A stretch of DNA of 64,000 nt, from positions 1 to 64,000 of the forward strand of contig CAVQOB010000006.1 in assembly GCA_963714325.1 (NCBI GenBank). The letters run 5' to 3'. This stretch comes from CAVQOB01 sp963714325 (lineage in GTDB: Bacteria > Pseudomonadota > Alphaproteobacteria > Rhizobiales > Hyphomicrobiaceae). Under the pieces are notes generated by a model. That model ran no database searches and had not been told where the DNA came from. It saw only the letters and a list, made by a program, of their open reading frames with translations. The position numbers and the translations under genes were made by a program. Shown piece after piece: positions 26,938-36,280 of the stretch (position 1 is its first letter; the number at the start of each line of letters is the position of its first letter).

Positions 26938-27701
26938 TGAGGCCAAAAGCCATTCTCGTTGGATTGATTGCTCTGTTCCTCCTACCCGCCGTTGCAGGCA
27001 CGGCACCCACGCAGGCTAACGAGACCGCACCATGCCGCAGCGTGCCGCATGAAGGCACTCAGTACACCGTTTGCCAAATCGACCTCAGCCGCAGCGCCGT
27101 GCGACTATTTTGGCAACGCCCGAATGGTGAGCCCTACAGTTATCTGACCAGCGTTCCCGCAACACTGCCAGGCATCGGCAAATTACGTTTTTCAATGAAC
27201 GCCGGTATGTTTCATCCCGACTACAAACCCGTCGGCCTCTACGTCGAAGGTGGCCGCGAACTCATAAAAGCCAGCACGACCCGCGGCCCTGGCAATTTTC
27301 ATCTCAAGCCGAACGGCGTCTTCTACATTGCCGGCGATACGGCGGGCGTGATGGAAACCAGCGCCTATCTCAAAGCCAAACCGAAGGTCGATTTTGCCAC
27401 TCAGTCCGGCCCGATGCTAGTGATCGGCGGCAACCTTCACCCCCGCTTCACCGAGGACGGCGAGAGCAAAAAAATGCGCAATGGCGTCGGCGTCATCAAC
27501 GCTCAAACCGTTGTCTTCGCCATTTCGGAAGAAGCAATTTCCTTCGGCGCTTTCGGTCGATTGTTCCGCGACACATTGAAGACGCCGAACGCACTATTCC
27601 TCGACGGCGGCAGTGTCCCGGCCCTCTACATCGCCCCGGATCGCAACGGTGCCAATGTCTTGCCGTTGGGCCCTATGATCGGTGCCTACGATCGTAATTA
27701 A
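26934..27701 (+). CDS. Secreted phosphodiester glycosidase-like protein (DUF2233/NAGPA)
   Basis: A 255-aa protein with a signal peptide (residues 1-28, hydrophobic core LVGLIALFLLPAVAG). It is related to N-acetylglucosamine-1-phosphodiester alpha-N-acetylglucosaminidase/DUF2233. Recognisable parts are FSMNAGMFHPDYKPVGLYVEGG, FATQSGPMLVIGG, and FLDGGSVPALY near the C-terminus. It is probably periplasmic. The substrate is not known; homologues act on sugar phosphodiesters or exopolysaccharide. Its ATG overlaps the nusB stop by 4 bases, an unusual partner for the riboflavin operon. The hairpin repeats start immediately after its TAA. Confidence 0.85.
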   Translation: MMRPKAILVGLIALFLLPAVAGTAPTQANETAPCRSVPHEGTQYTVCQIDLSRSAVRLFWQRPNGEPYSYLTSVPATLPGIGKLRFSMNAGMFHPDYKPVGLYVEGGRELIKASTTRGPGNFHLKPNGVFYIAGDTAGVMETSAYLKAKPKVDFATQSGPMLVIGGNLHPRFTEDGESKKMRNGVGVINAQTVVFAISEEAISFGAFGRLFRDTLKTPNALFLDGGSVPALYIAPDRNGANVLPLGPMIGAYDRN

Positions 27702-27820
27702 GCGCCGGTTGCTTGTCGGCACCTGAAGGCGCAAAAAAGGAACGGTGGGTGCTCTGGTCGGCACCTGAAGCCGCGAGAAAAAGCGGCGGGTGCTGGTCGG
27801 CACCTGAAGCCGCGAGAAAA
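27702..27820. repeat. Three tandem copies of the dispersed hairpin repeat
   Basis: Units at about 27702-27738, 27742-27782 and 27783-27820 are related to the copy at 2444. The third is the cleanest: outer stem GCGGC/GCCGC, inner stem GGTGC/GCACC, loop TGGTCG, tail GAGAAAA. In the first unit the outer stem reads GCGCC/GGCGC, a two-sided change that keeps pairing, which argues for selection on the hairpin. The units abut or nearly abut, so this is not a spacer-containing array. They fill most of the 198-base gap between the DUF2233 gene and thiL. Confidence 0.85.
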
Positions 27821-27899
27821 GTGCATAGCGGTTTTCGGTTGAGGCGCACGAGCTAGAATGCGAATGGGCAGCTGAAGCGCCAGCAGAGAGAGCATCCAA

Positions 27900-28898
27900 A
27901 TGACCGAACGGGCGGACGGCGAAGCGGCCATCATCCAGCAGTTCCTCGCCCCCCTCGCGGCCGGCTTCCCCGGTGCATTCGGACTGAGCGATGATTGCGC
28001 GCTGCTCTCGCCCAAGCCCAACATCGAATTCGTCCTCAAGACTGATCCCATCCGCGCCGGCATCCACTTTGGTGATAAGGACGATCCAGCCGACATCGCT
28101 TGGAAGGCGCTAGCCGTCAATGCATCCGACCTCGCGGCCAAGGGCGCCAAGCCCGTTGCCTACCTGATGGCACTGTCCTTTCCGGAGGCGCCGAAAAATG
28201 CCTGGCTGCACAGTTTTGCCGATGGCTTGCAGCAGGCACAAACTGCCTTTGGCTGTCACCTCATTGGTGGCGACACTGATCGCGCGCCCGGCCCGCTCAG
28301 CATCACGATCACCATGATCGGCGAACTGCCGGCCGGCCAAATGGTTCGTCGCGGCACCGCGCGCGCTGGCGATCTGATTTTTGTGTCAGGTACGATCGGC
28401 GATTCGGGCCTCGGTCTGCACGCGCGCACCAATGATTTTGCGCGCCGCTTCTGGCCTATCGACGCTGCTGACCGCACTTATCTCGCAAACCGGTACCTGC
28501 GACCCCAACCACGCCTGGCACTCGGGCAAGTCCTTCGCGCAAATGCCTCAGCGGCCATGGATGTTTCTGACGGCCTCGCCAAGGACCTCGAACGCTTGGC
28601 CGCGGGATCAGGTGTCCAAGCGACACTGGAAGCAGGCAAAGTGCCGATGTCGAGTGCTGCCAAGAAAATTGCAGATCAGATCACCGAATGGCGCATCAAG
28701 ATCCTGTCCGTCGGCGACGACTACGAGATTCTCTGCACCGTACCTTCCGCAAAGGCCGTTGCATTCTCGACTGCCGCACATGCGGCCGGTGTCCCGGTCT
28801 CCGAAATCGGTAGGATATCCGCCGGCCAGGGCCTGACGATCATCGGGCTTGATGGTCAACCCATCAAGCTCGACCGCAAAGGCTGGGATCACTTCTAA
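27900..28898 (+). CDS. thiL: Thiamine-monophosphate kinase
   Basis: ATP-dependent kinase making the cofactor thiamine diphosphate, 332 aa, PurM/SelD-like fold. It contains FGLSDDCALLSP, DKDDPADIAWKALAVNASDL and AAKGAKPVAYLMALSFPE. The Mg-binding HLIGGDTDRAPGPLSI and AMDVSDGLAKDLERLA are also present. The ThiL position after nusB is conserved in alphaproteobacteria. It converges with the TauE-type gene. Confidence 0.94.
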   Translation: MTERADGEAAIIQQFLAPLAAGFPGAFGLSDDCALLSPKPNIEFVLKTDPIRAGIHFGDKDDPADIAWKALAVNASDLAAKGAKPVAYLMALSFPEAPKNAWLHSFADGLQQAQTAFGCHLIGGDTDRAPGPLSITITMIGELPAGQMVRRGTARAGDLIFVSGTIGDSGLGLHARTNDFARRFWPIDAADRTYLANRYLRPQPRLALGQVLRANASAAMDVSDGLAKDLERLAAGSGVQATLEAGKVPMSSAAKKIADQITEWRIKILSVGDDYEILCTVPSAKAVAFSTAAHAAGVPVSEIGRISAGQGLTIIGLDGQPIKLDRKGWDHF

Positions 28899-28919
28899 AC
28901 TCCGCCGCTGCAGCAAAAC

Positions 28920-29675
28920 TCACAGCATTGCCCGCACCCCGTCCCACAGCAGCTTGACGGCCGTCACGGCCAACAGCCAGTAGCACCAGCGCATCATTTG
29001 CGCTTGATCAAGCCGCTGATGCAGTCGCCAGCCAGCGATGACACCCAGTGGACAGACCGGCAGCATCAGAGCCATCAATATCCAAGTCTCCTGCGTCGGC
29101 GCCGCCAACCAGATCCACGGCCCGATCTTCACGACATTGCCGACCGAAAAGAATAGGCTCGTCGTGCTCGCATACATTGTCTTGGCAAGCCCCAGCGGCA
29201 ACAAATACATCGCCAGCGGCGGTCCACCCGAATGGGCGATCATGCTCGTCACCCCGGCCAGAAATCCGCAGATAATACCTTTGACGGTTGATCTCGCCTC
29301 ATTCCCTGTTTTACCGCTGCCAACCTGCCACTGCACTAAAAACAACAGCGTTATCAGCGCCATAACAACTTTCACCCAGCGGGCATCAATGCCGCGCAAT
29401 AACCAGTAGCCAATCGCAATGCCAACCAGCGACGCCGGAATCAGTAGCCAGGCATCGGGCACTGACCAGGTCCCCAGACGCCAATAGCGGAATGCAAAGA
29501 CATCCATCACCAGAAACAGCGGCGCCAGCAGCACCCCAGCTTGCAGCGGGTCAAGCGCCAGTGACAGCAGAGGAATACCAATAATCGCAAAGCCGCCGCC
29601 AAACGCCCCCTTCATGAAGGCGATCAGAAACACGCCGCTCGATGCAACCAAGAGCACACTGAGGTCTAACGGCAT
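28920..29675 (-). CDS. TauE/SafE-family sulfite/organosulfonate exporter-like permease
   Basis: Inner-membrane protein of 251 aa with about eight hydrophobic spans. It has the family hallmarks GAFGGGFAIIGIPLLSL near the N-terminus and GFLAGVTSMIAHSGGPPLAMYLLPLG in the middle. Members transport sulfite, sulfoacetate or other anions; the substrate here is unknown. It is divergent from hppA and converges with thiL. Confidence 0.88.
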   Translation of the reverse strand: MPLDLSVLLVASSGVFLIAFMKGAFGGGFAIIGIPLLSLALDPLQAGVLLAPLFLVMDVFAFRYWRLGTWSVPDAWLLIPASLVGIAIGYWLLRGIDARWVKVVMALITLLFLVQWQVGSGKTGNEARSTVKGIICGFLAGVTSMIAHSGGPPLAMYLLPLGLAKTMYASTTSLFFSVGNVVKIGPWIWLAAPTQETWILMALMLPVCPLGVIAGWRLHQRLDQAQMMRWCYWLLAVTAVKLLWDGVRAML

Positions 29676-29881
29676 CTGCGATGGCTATGTCCCGTTGGCT
29701 GGCGGTCTGGCACTTAGGGTGGGTATGAAACGTCCCGTTATCCCGGGAAAACAGCCCCGACCGTTCACTTTAACTCGTTAGACCAGACCAAAGCACGAGA
29801 ATGTCGTGTTGCATCACTTCCGGCGTTTTGGCATGGTCCGGCCGCGAATCCCGTCAGGGACAGCAAGTTTGGGTAGCACGG

Positions 29882-29901
29882 AGGGGATCGCCAGATCCCC
29901 T
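29882..29901 (+). promoter_or_regulatory. Hairpin in hppA leader
   Basis: AGGGGATC-gcca-GATCCCCT is a perfect 8-bp stem with a 4-base loop followed by TATTT, 63 bases before the hppA ATG. It could be an attenuator, an mRNA-stabilising 5' hairpin or an upstream terminator. The 289-base gap from 29676 to 29964 otherwise shows nothing recognisable. Confidence 0.5.
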
Positions 29902-29964
29902 TATTTCCGTGTGGTCATAGTCTGTCTCGGGCACCGTTCAATCCCAAAAGGGGGACTACCAACC

Positions 29965-32136
29965 ATGGACAATGTGATGTGGGCGATCATCGCCTGCGGA
30001 CTTTTGTCGCTCGTTTACGGCTACGTAACGGCGCAAGGCATCATGAAAGCCGATCCTGGCTCTAAGCGCATGCAGGAAATTGCAGCATTGATTCAAGAAG
30101 GCGCCAGCGCCTATCTCAACCGCCAGTACACAACGATCGCCTGGGTCGGCGCTGCGATCTTCCTGCTCGTCGGTTGGCTGCTCGGCTGGTACGTCGCCGG
30201 CGGCTTCCTGATTGGCGCAATACTGTCAGGCCTTGCCGGTTACATCGGCATGAACGTTTCTGTCCGCGCCAACGTCCGCACAGCACAAGCGGCAACGCAG
30301 TCGCTGGCAGGCGGCCTCGACATGGCATTCAAGGCTGGCGCCATCACCGGGATGCTCGTCGCTGGTTTGGCGCTGCTCGGCGTTGTTTGCTACTTCGGCT
30401 TCTTGGTCTTCGGCGTTGGTCTGAAGCCAGCCAGCCGTACAGTGATGGACGCTCTCGTTGCACTTGGCTTTGGTGCATCGCTGATCTCGATCTTCGCCCG
30501 GCTCGGCGGCGGCATCTTCACCAAGGGTGCGGACGTCGGCGGCGATCTCGTCGGCAAGGTCGAGGCCGGAATCCCTGAGGACGATCCGCGCAATCCTGCA
30601 ACGATTGCTGATAACGTCGGTGACAACGTCGGCGACTGCGCCGGCATGGCTGCCGACCTCTTCGAGACCTACGTTGTATCGGTTGTTGCCACCATGGTGC
30701 TTGCCGCGATCTTCTTCGGTGCCGCGCCGAACAACCTCGTCTACACGATGATGGTCTATCCGCTCGCGATCTGCGCTGCCTGCCTCGTGATGTCGATCGT
30801 CGGCACCTACGCCGTCAAGCTTGGTGCCAACGGTTCGATTATGGGCGCCCTGTATAAAGGCCTGATCGTTTCCGGACTGCTGTCGATTGGCGGCTTGTAT
30901 CTGGCGACTCAATTCCTGGTTGGCTGGGGACCGATCGCGACGGTCAACGGCATGAGCATCACTGGAACAAATCTGTTCCTGTGCGGTCTTGTCGGCCTTG
31001 CCGTTACCGGCCTGATCGTCTGGATCACCGAGTACTACACCGGCATTGGCTATCGCCCGGTTCGCTCGATCAGCCAAGCCTCGGTCACCGGTCACGGCAC
31101 CAATGTGATCCAAGGCCTTGCGGTCAGCCTTGAAGCCTGCGCACTGCCGACGCTGGTCATCATTGGTGGCATCCTCGCCACCTTCAAACTTGGTGGTCTG
31201 TTCGGGACGGCCATTGCCGTCACGACGATGCTCGGTCTTGCTGGTGTCATCGTCGCACTCGACGCCTTCGGTCCTGTCACCGACAACGCCGGTGGGATCG
31301 CCGAAATGGCCGGCCTGCCGAAGGAAGTCCGCAAGGCAACCGATGCGCTCGACGCCGTCGGCAATACGACGAAGGCTGTGACGAAGGGGTACGCGATTGG
31401 CTCCGCCGGTCTCGGAGCTCTCGTCTTGTTTGCCGCCTACAACTACGACCTGCAGTACTTCATCGCCGAAGCCAACAAGCCTGGTTCAACGACGTTCCAG
31501 TACTTCAAAGGAATCAAGACCGACTTCGGTCTCGATAATCCCTACGTCGTCGCCGGATTGTTGCTTGGCGGGCTGATCCCCTACCTGTTCGGTGGCATGG
31601 CGATGACCGCCGTCGGTCGCGCAGCCGGATCGATCGTCGAAGAAGTTCGCCGTCAGTTCAAGGAAAAGCCTGGCATCATGAAGGGCACCGAAAAGCCGGA
31701 CTACGGCCGTGCGGTAGACCTTCTGACCAAAGCGGCGATCAAGGAAATGATCGTCCCGTCGTTGCTGCCGGTCTTGTCGCCGATTGTGGTCTACTACGCG
31801 ATCTACGCGATCGCTGGCGGCGGCGCTGAGGGTAAGGGCGCGGCGTTTTCAGCCGTTGGCGCTATGCTGCTCGGCGTCATCGTCACCGGCCTCTTTGTCG
31901 CTATCTCGATGACCTCGGGCGGCGGCGCGTGGGACAATGCCAAGAAGAGTTTCGAAGACGGCTTCGTTGATGCCGATGGCAAGAAGCATCTCAAAGGCTC
32001 GGAGGCGCACAAGGCCTCTGTAACGGGCGATACGGTTGGCGATCCCTATAAGGATACCGCTGGTCCCGCCGTCAATCCGGCCATCAAGATCACCAACATC
32101 GTGGCCTTGTTGCTGCTCGCAGTGCTGGCTCACTGA
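29965..32136 (+). CDS. hppA: Membrane proton-pumping pyrophosphatase, K+-independent type
   Basis: Integral membrane enzyme using PPi hydrolysis to pump protons, 723 aa, about 16 spans. The PPi site is complete: DVGGDLVGKVEAGIPEDDPR, IADNVGDNVGDCAGMAADL, and a C-terminal DNAKKSFEDG plus GDTVGDPYKDTAGPAVNP. The motif GNTTKAVTKGYAIGSAGL has Lys where K+-dependent enzymes have Ala, marking the K+-independent class. The ATG at 29965 is used because the family begins MDNVMWAIIACGLL, after GGGGGA. A strong terminator follows. Confidence 0.96.
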   Translation: MDNVMWAIIACGLLSLVYGYVTAQGIMKADPGSKRMQEIAALIQEGASAYLNRQYTTIAWVGAAIFLLVGWLLGWYVAGGFLIGAILSGLAGYIGMNVSVRANVRTAQAATQSLAGGLDMAFKAGAITGMLVAGLALLGVVCYFGFLVFGVGLKPASRTVMDALVALGFGASLISIFARLGGGIFTKGADVGGDLVGKVEAGIPEDDPRNPATIADNVGDNVGDCAGMAADLFETYVVSVVATMVLAAIFFGAAPNNLVYTMMVYPLAICAACLVMSIVGTYAVKLGANGSIMGALYKGLIVSGLLSIGGLYLATQFLVGWGPIATVNGMSITGTNLFLCGLVGLAVTGLIVWITEYYTGIGYRPVRSISQASVTGHGTNVIQGLAVSLEACALPTLVIIGGILATFKLGGLFGTAIAVTTMLGLAGVIVALDAFGPVTDNAGGIAEMAGLPKEVRKATDALDAVGNTTKAVTKGYAIGSAGLGALVLFAAYNYDLQYFIAEANKPGSTTFQYFKGIKTDFGLDNPYVVAGLLLGGLIPYLFGGMAMTAVGRAAGSIVEEVRRQFKEKPGIMKGTEKPDYGRAVDLLTKAAIKEMIVPSLLPVLSPIVVYYAIYAIAGGGAEGKGAAFSAVGAMLLGVIVTGLFVAISMTSGGGAWDNAKKSFEDGFVDADGKKHLKGSEAHKASVTGDTVGDPYKDTAGPAVNPAIKITNIVALLLLAVLAH

Positions 32137-32162
32137 GCACGCCATAACGACCCGCAAGCGAT

Positions 32163-32197
32163 AAAAAAAGCCCCGCAGGCATTGCGGGGCTTTTTTG
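32163..32197. terminator. Bidirectional intrinsic terminator after hppA
   Basis: A-run, stem AGCCCCGCA (32169-32177), loop GGCAT, stem TGCGGGGCT (32183-32191), then a run of T. It serves hppA and, through the A-run, the convergent receiver gene ending at 32217. Confidence 0.93.
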
Positions 32198-32216
32198 TTT
32201 GGTGCGGTCAATCCTA

Positions 32217-32684
32217 TCAAAGGATATCGGGAAGTGACTTCAAAACCGCTTCCTTGAGCCTTGAGCTGTTCAGATCATCTTTGTGAATTACATCGACAAC
32301 CCCAAGCCTATTGAGTTCCACAAGTCGCGTTCGTGTCACCAGCCCAGAGATGATGATTACGGCGCCATGATAACCTGCCGCTTTCAATGCCGGGATTGTA
32401 AGCTCGGCGCGATCGTACTGCAGCAAATCATCAAGAAAGATCAGGTTGGGAGACTGCAGTTTCACGGCATCCTGCATTGCCCCACGGCTAGCCGCCGAAC
32501 GCAGCGTCGATGTAGCGCCGAGTACAATGCGCAAACTGGAAAGAATGAGCCTCAGATCACTCTCGCGATCCTCGACAACAAGTACATCGAGCGGCAAGAC
32601 TGCGGCTTGAAACCGCTTGCCAAGCTCGCTACGCTTCTCAAGGAAGTCGCGCCCGGTCCGTATTGTTATGGCAATGTTGCTCAT
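32217..32684 (-). CDS. Stand-alone receiver-domain protein
   Basis: A 155-aa protein with about 30 N-terminal residues and a single CheY-like receiver (about 33-150), no output domain. It has the acidic pair in VLVVEDRESD, the acceptor Asp in LIFLDDLLQYD, the switch Ser in IIISGL and the conserved Lys in VIHKDDLN, so it should be phosphorylatable. The partner kinase is not adjacent; the nearest in this window is the hybrid kinase at 36281. The role is unknown. Confidence 0.8.
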   Translation of the reverse strand: MSNIAITIRTGRDFLEKRSELGKRFQAAVLPLDVLVVEDRESDLRLILSSLRIVLGATSTLRSAASRGAMQDAVKLQSPNLIFLDDLLQYDRAELTIPALKAAGYHGAVIIISGLVTRTRLVELNRLGVVDVIHKDDLNSSRLKEAVLKSLPDIL

Positions 32685-32962
32685 CAGCAGCTTTCGTCAT
32701 GGGTTCTGATCGACCCGCGCAAGTAATGACGGAAGTGATGCTCATCCGCCATTCAAATCCTCGGTACGATGAACGGATCGGCCGTTGTTGCCGGAGCCCT
32801 AGCAGTCAGATGCACCCAAAACAATACAACCACCACAGTAGCACAATGCAATTTTGGGGAATTTCGGAACAAGACATTTTCCGGCTAAGGTTAGGCCACG
32901 CACAGTGATCACTGGTGGAGCCCTTGCTAGTATTTCACCTGCCATCCGCTGGAGCATTTGCC

Positions 32963-33739
32963 ATGTCGTTCGATGCCGCCAATGCCGCTCAATACGTTGC
33001 TGCACAACATGCTGCTCGGAACACCTATCAGAATCTGCCGGGGGAGCTCGCACCCAAGTCCGTTGCCGACGCCTATGCGGTGCAGGAAGCACTCGTCAGC
33101 CTCTGGAAGCCCACATTCGGCGCCATTGCCGGCCTGAAGATTGCGACAACCACACGCGTCATGCAGGCGCTGATGGGCATCGATCATCCCTGCGGCGGCA
33201 TCATCTATGAGCAGCGTGTGCATGCGTCGCCGGCGTCGATCACAAAATCGTCGTTCATGAATTTGGTCATCGAGTGCGAACTGGCCATCCGCCTCAAAGC
33301 TGACCTGCCCCAGCAAGCGCAACCCTACACTCGCGACACGGTCCGCCCGGCCATCGGCGAGGTCATGCCAGCCTTCGAACTGATCGAGGATCGCAATGCC
33401 ATCTACAAGGAAACGCAAGCGCTTTCACTGATTGCCGACAATGCATGGAATGGCGGCATCGTACTCGGGTCGTCTAGACCACTGCCATCGGATCTCGATG
33501 TAGACGGCCTGCATGGACAGTTGACCATTGACGATGGGACAACCCACGCTGGCAGAACGGATGATCCCTTGGGTGCTCTTGCCTGGGTCGCCAATCTTGC
33601 CATCGAACGCGGACGTCCGATGACACGTGGCATGGTCGTGATTACCGGTAGCGTTATTCCAACCCTGCCGATTGCCGTTGGCCAAACCTTTAAGTTCGAG
33701 ATCGCCGGCCTCGGTACCGTTCAGATGACAGCCAGATAG
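32963..33739 (+). CDS. 2-keto-4-pentenoate hydratase / fumarylacetoacetate hydrolase-like enzyme
   Basis: Member of the MhpD/4-oxalocrotonate decarboxylase branch, 258 aa. It contains the metal-binding Glu-x-Glu in VIECELAIRLKADL, then VMPAFELIEDRN and NAWNGGIVLGSS. Family members hydrate 2-hydroxy-2,4-dienoates in meta-cleavage routes of aromatic degradation. No ring-cleavage gene is nearby, so the physiological substrate is open. The start MSFDAANAAQ at 32963 follows GGAG at 8-base spacing. It converges with the acyl-CoA dehydrogenase gene. Confidence 0.85.
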   Translation: MSFDAANAAQYVAAQHAARNTYQNLPGELAPKSVADAYAVQEALVSLWKPTFGAIAGLKIATTTRVMQALMGIDHPCGGIIYEQRVHASPASITKSSFMNLVIECELAIRLKADLPQQAQPYTRDTVRPAIGEVMPAFELIEDRNAIYKETQALSLIADNAWNGGIVLGSSRPLPSDLDVDGLHGQLTIDDGTTHAGRTDDPLGALAWVANLAIERGRPMTRGMVVITGSVIPTLPIAVGQTFKFEIAGLGTVQMTAR

Positions 33740-33767
33740 CTGGCCAAGTCTGCGGCATTCCTCGAAT

Positions 33768-34934
33768 TCAATACGACTTCGGTAAGCCGAGCGCCTTCTC
33801 AGCCACGAACGACAGAATGAGTTCGCGGCTGACCGGCGCAATCCGCGCGATCAGGCTTTCACGCAGATAACGCTCGACATGATATTCCCGCGCGTAACCC
33901 ATTCCGCCGTGCGTCATGACGGCTGTTTCGCAGGCATCAAAGCACGCCTCACCAGCCAGATATTTGGCTGTATTTGCCTCGAGCCCGCAAGGTTGCACCG
34001 AATCGTAGAGTTTTGCGGCGTGAAGCATCATGAGCTGGGCTGCTTCAAGATTCATCCAGCAGCGTGCCAACGGATGTTGAATCCCTTGATTCTGCCCGAT
34101 CGGTCGATCAAAAACGATACGCTCCCGCGCGTATCGCGCAGCGTGCCGCAATGCTGCCCGACCAAGGCCGACAGCTTCGGCCGCGATCAATATCCGCTCG
34201 GGATTGAAACCGTGCAGGATATAGCGAAAGCCTTTCCCTTCCTCGCCGATCCGATCGCCAACCGGAACCCGCAATCCATCGATGAACAACATGTTTGAAT
34301 CGACTGCGGCGCGCCCCATCTTGTCGATCTCGCGAACCTCAATGCGTTGACGATCGAGCGTCGTGTAGAACAACGATAATCCATCGGTCGGCGCGGTCGT
34401 ATTCTCAAGGGGTGTCGTCCGTGCCAGCAGCAAAATTTTGTCTGCGACCTGCGCCGTCGAGATCCAGATTTTCTCGCCCGTCACGACGTAGACATCGCCT
34501 TCGCGCACCGCGCGCGTCTTGAGCCGCGTCGTATCCAATCCAGTGTTGGGTTCGGTTACGGCGAAGCAAGCTTTTTCGCGTCCCGCAATCAAAGGCGGCA
34601 GCGCACGCTGCTTCTGCTCTTCAGAACCAAATACGACGACCGGGTTCAAGCCAAAGATGTTCATGTGGACAGCCGATGCGCCGGAGAATCCAGCGCCCTG
34701 TTCCGCGATCGCCTGCATCATGATGGCGGCCGCTCGAATGCCGAGACCTGACCCTCCATAGGCAACGGGCATCGCGATCCCAAGCCATCCATCGTGGGCC
34801 AATGCGGCATGCAGTTCGTGCGGAAATTGTCCAGATCGGTCTCGCTCCAGCCAATAGGCATCATTGAAGGGCGTCATCATCGCCGCGATCGCATGACGAA
34901 TTTCGTTATCGTCCATGGCTGGATTGCTTGTCAT
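33768..34934 (-). CDS. Acyl-CoA dehydrogenase
   Basis: FAD flavoenzyme of 388 aa introducing a 2,3 double bond in acyl-CoA. It has the N-terminal helical domain with GWLGIAMPVAYGGSGLGI and the FAD segment CFAVTEPNTGLDTTRLKTRA with WISTAQVADKILLLART. The C-terminal signature MTHGGMGYAREYHVERYLRE carries the catalytic Glu. The electron acceptor would be ETF. It follows the AMACR-like gene by 4 bases and probably forms an operon with it. The pair suggests oxidation of branched or other acyl-CoAs. Confidence 0.92.
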   Translation of the reverse strand: MTSNPAMDDNEIRHAIAAMMTPFNDAYWLERDRSGQFPHELHAALAHDGWLGIAMPVAYGGSGLGIRAAAIMMQAIAEQGAGFSGASAVHMNIFGLNPVVVFGSEEQKQRALPPLIAGREKACFAVTEPNTGLDTTRLKTRAVREGDVYVVTGEKIWISTAQVADKILLLARTTPLENTTAPTDGLSLFYTTLDRQRIEVREIDKMGRAAVDSNMLFIDGLRVPVGDRIGEEGKGFRYILHGFNPERILIAAEAVGLGRAALRHAARYARERIVFDRPIGQNQGIQHPLARCWMNLEAAQLMMLHAAKLYDSVQPCGLEANTAKYLAGEACFDACETAVMTHGGMGYAREYHVERYLRESLIARIAPVSRELILSFVAEKALGLPKSY

Positions 34935-34938
34935 CAGA

Positions 34939-36108
34939 CTAAACCTGCTTCACGCCTTCAGCTGTCCCGACAGCACCATCGCGTTCCAATCGCGCGATCT
35001 CATCCGGCGAAAAATCGAAGTCCGCCAGAATCGCATGCGTATCGCTCCCCGCTACCTTCGCTGGAGCGCCGATCGCCGACGCCGTCAGCGAGAACCGAGG
35101 TGCCGGCGCCGGCTCAACGACGCCGTCACGTTCCGACAAGATGCCTCGCGCCTGGATGTGCGCATGCGACCGCACTTCGCTGAGCGAAAGCACCGGCGTA
35201 ACGCAGGCATCCGTGCCCTCGAAAATCCGCTCCCACTCAGCCCGCGGCTTGCTGGCAATGACTGCCGCGAACCGAGCGCGCAATTGCGGCCATCCCGTGC
35301 GATCGTTCTGATCCGACAACCCAACACCATTCAATCCCAGGCCTTTGAGAAGCGCCTCATAAAAACGTTTCTCAATCGCCCCGACCGCCAACCATTGCTG
35401 ATCTTGTGTCTCGTAGACATCATACCAAGGCGCACCGGTATCGAGAATATTGGTCCCCCGCTCGTCGCGCCAACGACCCTCCGAATGCAACCCATGAAAC
35501 ATCGCCATCATGTAGGACGCCCCATCGACCATTGCCGCATCGATCACTTGACCGTTTCCACTGCTGCGTGCCGATAGAATAGCCGACACTACCCCCAAGG
35601 CCAGGAACATTCCACCGCCACCGTAGTCACCGATTAGGTTGAGCGGCGGCACGGGTGCTTCACCCTTCCGCCCGATACTGCCGAGCACACCGGCGATCGA
35701 GATGTAGTTGATATCGTGGCCAGCGCGGTCGGCGAGTGGACCGGTCTGCCCGTAACCCGTCATGCGACCGACTACCAGTCGCGGATTGATCGCGAGAAGT
35801 ACCTCAGGTCCTAACCCCAATCGCTCCAGGACTCCGGGTCGGAACCCTTCAACCAGCGCGTCGGCCTTCGCCGCAAGCCTCCGTACAACATCGCGTCCTG
35901 CATCGGTCTTAAGATCGACAGCGACTGTCTGGCGGCCACGTCCGAGGACGTCATACTTCGGATCCTCGCGGGGCAACCCGAGATCCGCTGGCTCGCGTCG
36001 ATCAACGCGAATAACCCGCGCGCCCATGTCGGCCAACAGCGTCATGGCGAAGGGCACCGGACCGATCGCCGAGAGTTCAATAATTGTAATTCCGGTAAGA
36101 GGTCCCAT
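34939..36108 (-). CDS. Alpha-methylacyl-CoA racemase-like class III CoA-transferase
   Basis: A 389-aa CaiB/BaiF-family protein closest to AMACR. It begins MGPLTGITIIELSAIGPVPF, and has VIRVDRREP. AMACR catalytic residues are matched by His in RAGHDINYISIAG and Asp in NLIGDYGGGGMFLALG. Such enzymes epimerise 2-methylacyl-CoA so that the S form can be oxidised, consistent with the acyl-CoA dehydrogenase gene immediately downstream. The start at 36108 is preferred over one 14 codons upstream, on family alignment. Confidence 0.88.
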   Translation of the reverse strand: MGPLTGITIIELSAIGPVPFAMTLLADMGARVIRVDRREPADLGLPREDPKYDVLGRGRQTVAVDLKTDAGRDVVRRLAAKADALVEGFRPGVLERLGLGPEVLLAINPRLVVGRMTGYGQTGPLADRAGHDINYISIAGVLGSIGRKGEAPVPPLNLIGDYGGGGMFLALGVVSAILSARSSGNGQVIDAAMVDGASYMMAMFHGLHSEGRWRDERGTNILDTGAPWYDVYETQDQQWLAVGAIEKRFYEALLKGLGLNGVGLSDQNDRTGWPQLRARFAAVIASKPRAEWERIFEGTDACVTPVLSLSEVRSHAHIQARGILSERDGVVEPAPAPRFSLTASAIGAPAKVAGSDTHAILADFDFSPDEIARLERDGAVGTAEGVKQV

Positions 36109-36280
36109 CGTCGTCAATTTTCCATTTCGACTTGAGTTACAACGAGGCATTTGAACGCATTTTGTGCCGCTTCGATACAGTGAACCATTAAAGTTCGTTT
36201 GCCTTGGTAAGCCATTTTCAAAGCGTTCATGCTTCGATGTATCTTAAAAGAGGCTTCAAACAGAAAAAGCATTCGCACAA

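Noticed and set aside
27702..27820. CRISPR array
   Set aside because: Three similar units are adjacent with no unique spacers, and a related copy is isolated elsewhere; no cas genes are present.
30801..30815. Further copy of the hairpin repeat, from a GTCGGCACCT match inside hppA
   Set aside because: Only about 10 bases match, without the stems; it codes for conserved protein.
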